Program-made: the position numbers and the translations under genes
The notes under the pieces: generated by a model
The model's database searches: none
What the model was told of the DNA's origin: nothing
What the model saw: the letters and a program-made list of their open reading frames with translations, nothing else
In this document: piece after piece, positions 33,330 through 39,169 of the stretch
How positions within the stretch are numbered: the first letter of the stretch is position 1
How the letters are laid out: the number at the start of each line of letters is the position of its first letter
NCBI GenBank assembly: GCA_937892735.1
Contig: CALBGL010000131.1
Span: forward strand, 1 to 39,169
DNA: 39,169 nucleotides
Direction: 5' to 3'
Source: an uncultured Clostridia bacterium
GTDB lineage: Bacteria; Bacillota; Clostridia; Lachnospirales; Bianqueaceae

Positions 33330-34726
33330 TGCTTCTTCTCCGTATCTTCTGTCAAGATCTCATCCACTTTTCTAGCTTCCTGAGAAATCTGCTCTGATTG
33401 CGCCTCCGAAAAGCCCTCGCTGGATTCTGGCACAAACATGATCTTGATCGTCAAAAGAAGCAGCTTAAAATCTAATAAAGTAGATTGTTTCTCAATATAT
33501 TGCAGATCTAGTCTGAGTTTATCATAGGGACTGGTATTATATTTTCCATAAATCTGGGCATATCCCGTCAGTCCCCCCTTGACACGCAGCCGATACGCAA
33601 ACTCCGGAATCTGCCGCGTATACTCTTCCACGTGCTCCACACGCTCCGGCCGCGGTCCCACCAGAGACATGTCTCCTTTCAATACATTGATAATCTGCGG
33701 CAATTCGTCCACACGAATCATACGAATGATCCGCCCTACCCGCGTGATTCTGGGATCCCCCTTGGTGGCCGGAATCGATCGGCCCTCTTTCTCCGCGTCA
33801 ACCACCATACTACGGAACTTTATGATCTCAAATACCTTCCCATTCTTGGTACAACGTTTCTGCTTATAAAAGACCGGTCCACGATCCTCCGCTTTGATCG
33901 CGATCGCCACCGCCGCCAAGATCGGCGACGTGATAATCAGTACCAAAAGTGAAACCACAATGTCGCTCAATCTCTTGAATAAAAGATAACCAAATCGTTC
34001 ACTATGATATTCGTACTTAAGCATAGGCGTGTCGATCAGATGACGCGCACCAAATCCCTGCATGATAATATCATTGATCTGTGGCGTCACATACAAGCTC
34101 TTCTGTCGTTGCATACAGTAATGAATAATCGCGCTTCGTTTTTCCATACTGACTTCATAAAGTATTACCGCCTGATATTCGTCCAGCAAACGCCGCCAAT
34201 CCGCACCTATCTCTTTCCAGGAAACGACTTTCTGCACATCAAAAATATGGGCCAACTTCTCCAGCTTGACCAGAAAATCTTCCACCCCCTGATCTCCGTA
34301 GATAATCAGCGTCTGCTCTGGCCGAATCATGACAATCGTGATTCGTTTCGCGATCAACGCCCACAAAAAAGCGGCCGCAAATTGCTCCAGCGCAGTGATG
34401 ATACCCGGCACCAGCGTAAGATACCCTCCATGTACCAGACACATCTCCACAAACAACAGTAAATCAGTCAGCCCAAACGCTAAGACCTGAGAAAAGATGG
34501 TCTCGCTGATCGAATAATCCGCGATCTTAAACGCACGAAACAACTTCCCCAGAGAAATATATACTATAACATATAATACCATCGTGAAAAGATAGCCCAG
34601 CCATCTATCCTGTTCAAAGACCATGGGCCCGTAATCATTCCATAACACCAGCCCAAAGAGGCCTACTTCTAACAAAGCGATAAAGATCTTTAGGGCTAAT
34701 ACCGCTCTGAATTTCTTCTCGTTCAT
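33326..34726 (-). CDS. Polyprenyl-phosphate sugar transferase, WcaJ-type initiator
   Basis: This 466-residue enzyme has four or five N-terminal transmembrane segments (residues 10-130), a Rossmann-like middle region (about 140-240), and a C-terminal bacterial sugar-transferase domain from about 255. That domain carries KRLSDIVVSLLVLIITSPIL, the FYKQKR and FEIIKFRSMV blocks, RVDELPQIINVLKGDMSLVGPRPE and LTGYAQIYGKY. It places the first sugar phosphate on undecaprenyl phosphate, starting each repeat unit. As the first gene of the operon it lies directly after the promoter at 34770-34797. Confidence 0.95.
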   Translation of the reverse strand: MNEKKFRAVLALKIFIALLEVGLFGLVLWNDYGPMVFEQDRWLGYLFTMVLYVIVYISLGKLFRAFKIADYSISETIFSQVLAFGLTDLLLFVEMCLVHGGYLTLVPGIITALEQFAAAFLWALIAKRITIVMIRPEQTLIIYGDQGVEDFLVKLEKLAHIFDVQKVVSWKEIGADWRRLLDEYQAVILYEVSMEKRSAIIHYCMQRQKSLYVTPQINDIIMQGFGARHLIDTPMLKYEYHSERFGYLLFKRLSDIVVSLLVLIITSPILAAVAIAIKAEDRGPVFYKQKRCTKNGKVFEIIKFRSMVVDAEKEGRSIPATKGDPRITRVGRIIRMIRVDELPQIINVLKGDMSLVGPRPERVEHVEEYTRQIPEFAYRLRVKGGLTGYAQIYGKYNTSPYDKLRLDLQYIEKQSTLLDFKLLLLTIKIMFVPESSEGFSEAQSEQISQEARKVDEILTEDTEKKQ

Positions 34727-34769
34727 CGCTCTCCCCTAACTTCATAATTCTAACATTAGCTACCGTTTT

Positions 34770-34797
34770 ATTATACCATTTCACGTGGGCTTGTCAA
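34770..34797 (-). promoter_or_regulatory. Promoter of the polysaccharide operon
   Basis: On the minus strand a perfect TTGACA (34792-34797) and a perfect TATAAT (34770-34775) are 16 bases apart. RNA would begin near 34763, giving a short leader. I see no other promoter as strong in the next 10 kb, so this may drive the whole operon. Confidence 0.85.
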
Positions 34798-34902
34798 TGT
34801 GATCGTCCGCTTTTCTTTTATTTTATACAACTCGATACAGAAACACTTTGTCTTTTCTCTGTTTTATACGATTTTTTTCTTTCATTTTTGTCCGAAATGT
34901 AT

Positions 34903-34941
34903 AAAAAAAGAGCGTATCGGAAATCACTTCCCAACACGCTC
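34903..34941 (-). terminator. Terminator of the pectin-type operon
   Basis: On the minus strand GAGCGTGTTGGGAA and TTTCCGATACGCTC form a long stem with G-T pairs, followed by seven T. It separates this operon from the polysaccharide promoter about 100 bases downstream. Confidence 0.85.
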
Positions 34942-34961
34942 CTGTAGCTTATGTCCAGCCC

Positions 34962-36530
34962 TTAGATCGATATTTCCCCGCAAATCGTCCCATGAGGCGC
35001 CACCGCGACCTGCGCAAGCTTCTTTCCCGTATTCCAGTCCTCTATCTGCCAACTGATTTTTCGATCTCCCAGATTGATGGCTTCATAGGCATATGTATTC
35101 CCCTCTTTCCACCAAACGCGGAAGGCAATATCTGGATCCAGTGCAGTCTTTCCCGCCGTCACATGCCGCAGCAGATCCTGAGGCATGCCGCCCCTCGTGG
35201 CCCATTCACAGGCTCCCGTCATAGGCTCAAATCCATACATCATCAAGAAACGACCACCCTGCCTGGTAAAACTCCAAGCACACTGATGAAACTGATCGTC
35301 CGCCTCGCATACCGCGCCCATCCGTAACAATTCATCATAGGCCCGTTTCAGCCAGCGGGCATCTCCATCATAGAAATGCGCGGCTGCAAACACGTTTGCC
35401 ATGACCTGATCCCCTTTTTTGTTCTCCTCGTCCAGGCTCTTCGCCCAGGTCAGGATTCGATCTTTGTATTTGGGAACCCCTGTCAGCGCATGATACCGCA
35501 GCGCCAGTCTGGCCAGATAGCTGCACTCCGCCGCATAGGCAGCCGACGTCTCCTCCTTGCCGCCCCGGCCATCCTGTGTCTCCCAAACTCCATCTTTATA
35601 GCGAATCGCCGGACGACCGTCCTTTCCATGAGCCCAGAACTGTTCCATCATGGTCTCTGCCGCTCGCAGATACCGCTCGTTCTCTGTCAGCCGATAGGCA
35701 TCCATGAGACCGCTTACGATATCATACATCGTATTATCCGAAACCGTAGAGTAAAATACCGTATACTGTGTCTCTTCAAATACCCCGGCGCGGCTCATTT
35801 CCTTTGCCCGCACATTCTCCGGCAGGATCGAACAGGGAATTGGGCCGCCAGCCGCAGCGCATTTTTCAATATGATCGCACCAATGATCGCAGTAGTCTTT
35901 TACCAGATCTAGGTACTTCTCCTCCTTCGTGATCTCATAGGCACAGATCGCTTCGTCAATGAAGCGGAAGTGGTTCCCTTCTTGATAGTCATAAGGCGGA
36001 TAATCCCGCACACCCTTGGTTCCCAGCCAGTTACTGACGAACTCGTGCTTCTCCCAGTTGTACCAGTCGGGAACTCCCGGCTCCCAGTTGCCGATATGAT
36101 GCGCTACATCGACAATATTCTGCCTGGCTGTCTCCTCACCGGGCAGATGATAATACACCATCGGATTCTGAAAATAGATATAGGTCTCAATCTCATGATG
36201 TACCTCGTGGCAATCCACATAACCATGATACTGATTCTTGTCCGTATAGGCTTTCCGTGCCTCTACCATCTTCTTCATATATTCTTTCAGCGCCGCGTCA
36301 TCCCGCACCGTCAGATAGGGAATCGCGATCCGAAATTGACCGCCTGCTTCGTGAGCCCCAATGTTAACCTCGATGGGCTTTTCCGCTTCCTTCCGCAGGT
36401 ATTCTCCCGTCATTCGCAGAAACGCCGCCTGCCCTCCGGCCCAATCCTCCGGCAGCCCCTGTTTCCATCCCTCGTAACGCTTTCTGTTCTCAGGCATCGC
36501 CAGCGCTAAGTATTTCTCTGTCTGTTTCAT
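34962..36530 (-). CDS. Putative alpha-toroid glycoside hydrolase, family not recognised
   Basis: This 522-residue cytosolic protein lacks a signal peptide. It shows the spaced aromatic helices of an (alpha/alpha)6-toroid (YLDLVKDYCDHWCDHI, YLRAAETMMEQFW, LARLALRYHALTG, LKRAYDELLRMG), a conserved-looking HHEIETYIYFQNP, and an ending with a beta-strand pattern (KISWQIEDWNTGKKLAQV). I cannot place it in a CAZy family. Being the third gene after a GH140-like apiosidase and a CE12-like esterase, it probably acts on a pectin fragment, hydrolase or lyase unknown. ATG at 36530 has the better ribosome site (GGGGG nine bases upstream); ATG at 36536 would be the first. Confidence 0.7.
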   Translation of the reverse strand: MKQTEKYLALAMPENRKRYEGWKQGLPEDWAGGQAAFLRMTGEYLRKEAEKPIEVNIGAHEAGGQFRIAIPYLTVRDDAALKEYMKKMVEARKAYTDKNQYHGYVDCHEVHHEIETYIYFQNPMVYYHLPGEETARQNIVDVAHHIGNWEPGVPDWYNWEKHEFVSNWLGTKGVRDYPPYDYQEGNHFRFIDEAICAYEITKEEKYLDLVKDYCDHWCDHIEKCAAAGGPIPCSILPENVRAKEMSRAGVFEETQYTVFYSTVSDNTMYDIVSGLMDAYRLTENERYLRAAETMMEQFWAHGKDGRPAIRYKDGVWETQDGRGGKEETSAAYAAECSYLARLALRYHALTGVPKYKDRILTWAKSLDEENKKGDQVMANVFAAAHFYDGDARWLKRAYDELLRMGAVCEADDQFHQCAWSFTRQGGRFLMMYGFEPMTGACEWATRGGMPQDLLRHVTAGKTALDPDIAFRVWWKEGNTYAYEAINLGDRKISWQIEDWNTGKKLAQVAVAPHGTICGEISI

Positions 36531-36552
36531 TTTCATGACCCCCTATGATTTA

Positions 36553-37554
36553 TCATTGCATCCTTCGGTGCGCGCATACCGCGAACCCCAGTTCCTGCAT
36601 GCCTTCCAGTACTAATTCTGCCATCCGAAGTGCTCCTTCATAGCTGAAATGCGTGTCGTCCTCGTTTCCTTCTGGAAAGAGTTTGGACGCTCCAGGCGCC
36701 ACATAGGCGAAGAGCTTCTTGCTCTCTTCCGGCCCATATGCCTCTAATAAAGCCGTGGCCTTCCGGTTCAGATCGATCAGGGCAATCCCCTCTTCTGCCG
36801 CCAGCTTTCGCATCGCGTCCGGATAATCGCCCAGGGTGTGCACGATTTTCCCCTGTTCATCGAACCGCCTTCTGGGCTGCGATGTAACCAATACCGGCGT
36901 GGCTCCGCACGCCCTAGCCTGATTCGCCCAATATCGCAACGTATGGGTAAACGCGCCATAGGCCGGCGCGTACCGATCTGTCTCGCTCTTTTGATCGTTA
37001 TGCGCAAACTGCATGAGCAGCAGATCCCCTTCTTTCAGTCTGTCAGCAACTGGTACAAATAGCTGCTCTCTGATAAAGGACTGCGTAGAATATCCACAGC
37101 GCGCGTGATTCGATACATTCACATTCTCATCGAACAGCACCGGCAGCAGCTCGCCCCATCCTGCATGATACGGACTCTGCTCCTGATCGCATACGGTGGA
37201 ATCTCCCAGCAGAAAAATAGTCGGAAGCTCGTCGGCTTTTTGCAGCTTGCAGTCTGCAAGAGCCGGATTCTGCCCTTCGATCAGCAGCTGAATCCTATGA
37301 AAACGTACATCCAGCGCAAACCGAAAGGTTTTCTTTTCCCCAGGCGCAAGCCGAATCCCCGGCAGCATGCGACGTCCCGGAAACGCCAGCACCTGCTCTA
37401 TATCGGCTCCCTGTTCTCCGCCCAGTGTCAGTTCCACCTGATAAGTTCCGTTTTCTGCCGGGAAATCCAGATGAGCTCCCGATCTCTCGAGATCCCAGAC
37501 TTCTAACATATACCCTAAATACGCGCCCGGCACAATGATTTCCTGCGTCTGCAT
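36553..37554 (-). CDS. Rhamnogalacturonan acetylesterase, CE12-like SGNH hydrolase
   Basis: This 333-residue protein has an N-terminal beta-sandwich (residues 1-105) and a C-terminal SGNH esterase domain. The four blocks are visible: GDST with nucleophile Ser119, the oxyanion Gly in GYSTQSF, FAHND with Asn186, and DDTHFS with catalytic Asp300 and His302. The arrangement is that of CE12 enzymes that remove acetyl groups from rhamnogalacturonan. It has no signal peptide, so it likely acts on imported fragments. It begins one base after the GH140 gene and has an AGGAG ribosome site. Confidence 0.9.
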   Translation of the reverse strand: MQTQEIIVPGAYLGYMLEVWDLERSGAHLDFPAENGTYQVELTLGGEQGADIEQVLAFPGRRMLPGIRLAPGEKKTFRFALDVRFHRIQLLIEGQNPALADCKLQKADELPTIFLLGDSTVCDQEQSPYHAGWGELLPVLFDENVNVSNHARCGYSTQSFIREQLFVPVADRLKEGDLLLMQFAHNDQKSETDRYAPAYGAFTHTLRYWANQARACGATPVLVTSQPRRRFDEQGKIVHTLGDYPDAMRKLAAEEGIALIDLNRKATALLEAYGPEESKKLFAYVAPGASKLFPEGNEDDTHFSYEGALRMAELVLEGMQELGFAVCAHRRMQ

Positions 37555-37555
37555 A

Positions 37556-38896
37556 TCATTTTCTCCTGATCACCAGAACCCAATCCTGATTCGGCATATA
37601 CTCCTTGGACGGCGTCACAAAGGTCCTGGGCTCCGCAAAATCCGTCGTTCCCGCATAACTCATCACGCCCGTGAGCGGATTCATCCAGTAGACTTCTGCT
37701 TCGCTCTTCATGGCGCCCGCTGCCAGCTCGATCTTCCGGCCCGTAAAGCTGTACGCCAGAATGTAGTCCGGCCCCGCAAACACGCTAATCCGATCGTGCT
37801 TCTCTCCTTCCGGTCCTGCCAGAAGGTCCTGCGCCGCATGGCCGTTTACGAAATCCACGCTGTTCATCAGGTCCACCAGATGCTTCATACTGTCACTGCC
37901 TGGATGATGAATCGCCTCTTTCCAGCTTTCCCAACAATCGTAATTGCCAGCCTTCGCCCGGCTGTCCCAAAATTGCATGATGGCATTGTGCCCATAGGTA
38001 AAGCCACAAGCACCCGCGAATACGGACCAGTACGCATACCGACGCACGTCCTGATCCCGCCATTTAGGCTCCGCACCGCTATGCAGCCCCTGTGGAATAT
38101 TCTCATAGGATGGCTCTGCGTCCAGCACCGGCCTTTCTCCCTTGGCCCGCGTCAACTTACGCACGCGCTCCACATAACGCCAGTTATCTTCCCCAAAGCT
38201 GTAGCTGTCCTGATCGTTATCATCCCAGGCCTTAAGCTGCGCCTGGTCATAACGCCTATGTCCGGACTGGAACATATGAAGGTCCAACCACTCTTCCTCC
38301 GGGAAATAGTCGATGGATGTTGTCCTTCCAAACGGATGGAAACAAACCAGCTTATCCGGATTCAGACGCTTCAGTGTACGCCCCATACGCGTCCAATGCA
38401 CAAACGCCTCGTTTCCGCGCGTGTCGCCGCCAGTCACCCAGATCACATTCGGATGATCTTTATAACGTTCCGCCAGGAAGGACGCATAGGCTTCCACCTG
38501 ATCCTCATGAATCAGCCCTGCTTTGTATACACTACCCCAGTGCGGCAGCATCGCCATATAAATACCATATTTCTCCGCTGTTTCTACCACATAATCCACC
38601 ATGTCCCAATAGGTAAATTCCCCTTCCAGACAAGGCTTCGTCATATCCATGTCAATAAAAGCATGCGCCCCATATGCATTCGTGTCTGGTTCTCTGTGAA
38701 ACAGCGTCGCTTGTACCACATTATAGCCTTTCTCCGCGCGATTTCGCAGATACAACTCCACCTCCTCTTTATTGAGCAGATGGAAAAGGAGCCAGGCTGT
38801 ATCCCCCATCCAGAAAAAAGGCGTCTCCCCATTCATCAAATACGGTTTCCCCTCCGCCGCATGCAATGGGCCATATTCCCATGGTTTCTTCTTCAT
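37556..38896 (-). CDS. DUF4038 glycoside hydrolase, GH140 apiosidase-like
   Basis: This 446-residue protein follows the DUF4038 pattern: GKPYLMNGETPFFWMGDTAWLLF (residues 17-39), RNRAEKGYNVVQATLF, WVTGGDTRGN with Asp158, and PVLDAEPSYE with Glu261 as candidate catalytic pair, then a C-terminal beta domain (YILAYSFTGRKIELAAGA and WMNPLTGVM). GH140 enzymes cut the apiose linkage of rhamnogalacturonan-II side chains; the exact specificity here is not shown. It has no signal peptide. It is the first gene of a three-gene operon and has a GGAG site eight bases before the ATG. Confidence 0.9.
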   Translation of the reverse strand: MKKKPWEYGPLHAAEGKPYLMNGETPFFWMGDTAWLLFHLLNKEEVELYLRNRAEKGYNVVQATLFHREPDTNAYGAHAFIDMDMTKPCLEGEFTYWDMVDYVVETAEKYGIYMAMLPHWGSVYKAGLIHEDQVEAYASFLAERYKDHPNVIWVTGGDTRGNEAFVHWTRMGRTLKRLNPDKLVCFHPFGRTTSIDYFPEEEWLDLHMFQSGHRRYDQAQLKAWDDNDQDSYSFGEDNWRYVERVRKLTRAKGERPVLDAEPSYENIPQGLHSGAEPKWRDQDVRRYAYWSVFAGACGFTYGHNAIMQFWDSRAKAGNYDCWESWKEAIHHPGSDSMKHLVDLMNSVDFVNGHAAQDLLAGPEGEKHDRISVFAGPDYILAYSFTGRKIELAAGAMKSEAEVYWMNPLTGVMSYAGTTDFAEPRTFVTPSKEYMPNQDWVLVIRRK

Positions 38897-38927
38897 AACA
38901 TAATCTCCTTCTCCTAAAGTTTGCTTT

Positions 38928-38969
38928 ATTATAGCGCATTCCCTCTCAACTGAAAAGAGACTTTCTCAA
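38928..38969 (-). promoter_or_regulatory. Promoter and possible operator of the pectin-type operon
   Basis: On the minus strand a TATAAT (38928-38933) lies about 25 bases before the GH140 ATG, but no matching -35 is found at normal spacing. Instead the motif TTGAGA appears twice at 38944-38949 and 38964-38969, exactly 20 bases apart. That suggests an activator-dependent promoter, for example with AraC-type direct repeats (inference). Confidence 0.5.
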
Positions 38970-39024
38970 TTTGCCCGGTTTTCTCCATCTTTTTTCATCT
39001 GATTCCATGTGGTGGATGCAGAAA

Positions 39025-39054
39025 ACGGAGAACCTCATCATCTGGGCTCTCCGT
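39025..39054 (-). terminator. Terminator of a gene beyond the right edge
   Basis: ACGGAGA (39025-39031) and TCTCCGT (39048-39054) form a 7-base stem; on the minus strand a TTTTC run follows. It would end a minus-strand gene outside the window. Confidence 0.55.
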
Positions 39055-39061
39055 GTCCTAG

Positions 39062-39169
39062 ATTTTGATGATACTATGTCTCGCGTGGTATCATCACTTT
39101 GAGTGGTTTCAGAGCGCCGAGGCGCTGTATCCCGAATTTTGATGATACTATGCCTCGCGTGGTATCATC
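39062..39169. repeat. Two copies of a 29-base hairpin repeat
   Basis: GATGATAC...GTATCATC hairpins at 39067-39095 and 39141-39169 differ by one loop base and start 74 bases apart. In RNA the 12-base arms pair fully if two G-U pairs are allowed. The five bases ATTTT before each copy are also shared. The second copy touches the window edge, so more copies may follow. Confidence 0.85.

Noticed and set aside
37535..38917. 460-codon open frame on the plus strand opposite the GH140 gene
   Set aside because: A by-product of codon bias in the true gene, lacking family motifs and ribosome site.
39062..39169. CRISPR array start
   Set aside because: The units are strongly palindromic, only two copies are visible and no cas gene is nearby; a hairpin repeat fits better.
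1..39169. tRNA, rRNA or other classical RNA genes
   Set aside because: No cloverleaf with GGTTCGAATCC-type T-arm and no rRNA-like segment was seen in the spacers on reading both strands.

Overview
The window looks like chromosomal DNA of a Gram-positive anaerobe of the Clostridia, most probably the family Lachnospiraceae. The evidence is moderate GC with AT-rich spacers, strong AGGAGG-type ribosome sites, sigma-A promoters of TTGACA/TATAAT type, Gram-positive lipoproteins, a long-form ribosome hibernation factor, an LplA/LplB/LplC-type sugar importer and clostridial carbohydrate enzymes. The genus cannot be fixed from sequence alone. Every convincing gene lies on the minus strand except a HIT-family protein (6143-6568) and a truncated transposase at the left edge, so the window probably lies within one replication arm.

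Layout, left to right. 1-240: 5' end of an IS3-family insertion sequence, abutting the shortened 3' end of a lipoprotein gene. 199-2674: small secreted, lipoprotein and membrane-anchored proteins, including a tandem paralogue pair. 2675-3008: a poorly coding stretch with one small ORF candidate. 3009-3551: hpf. 3552-4060: a long spacer with a dense cluster of DnaA-box 9-mers. 4061-6006: a Sel1/membrane/NERD-like protein and a CYTH triphosphatase-like protein in one operon, divergent from the HIT gene through back-to-back promoters. 6569-7027: a convergent spacer packed with palindromic modules and direct repeats. 7028-10502: a CtpE-like cation P-type ATPase and a PF06541 membrane protein. 10657-14941: carA-carB, in which the CarA glutaminase triad has been replaced. 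15138-15660: a small lipoprotein gene, possibly frameshifted.

15930-19492: an importer operon transcribed solute-binding lipoprotein, then two permeases, with a strong hairpin after the binding-protein gene. 20015-21939: a small membrane protein and an OpgB/LtaS-like phosphoglycerol transferase. 22057-23928: a secreted repeat protein with a C-terminal phage-tail-lysozyme-like domain. 24012-34726: a polysaccharide operon read from a clear promoter at 34770-34797: priming sugar transferase, UDP-galactopyranose mutase, two GT2 enzymes, a GT4, a Wzy/ligase-type polymerase, another GT2, a Wzx-type flippase and an acyltransferase. It could make a galactofuranose-containing surface polysaccharide. 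34962-38896: a three-gene pectin-type operon (GH140-like apiosidase, CE12-like acetylesterase, an unassigned alpha-toroid hydrolase candidate). 39025-39169: a terminator and two copies of a hairpin repeat.

The most noteworthy observations are the CarA with all three glutaminase triad residues replaced at exact family spacing, the DnaA-box cluster away from any dnaA gene, and the unassigned hydrolase next to the GH140 and CE12 genes. All functions are inferred by reading motifs; no database search was run.
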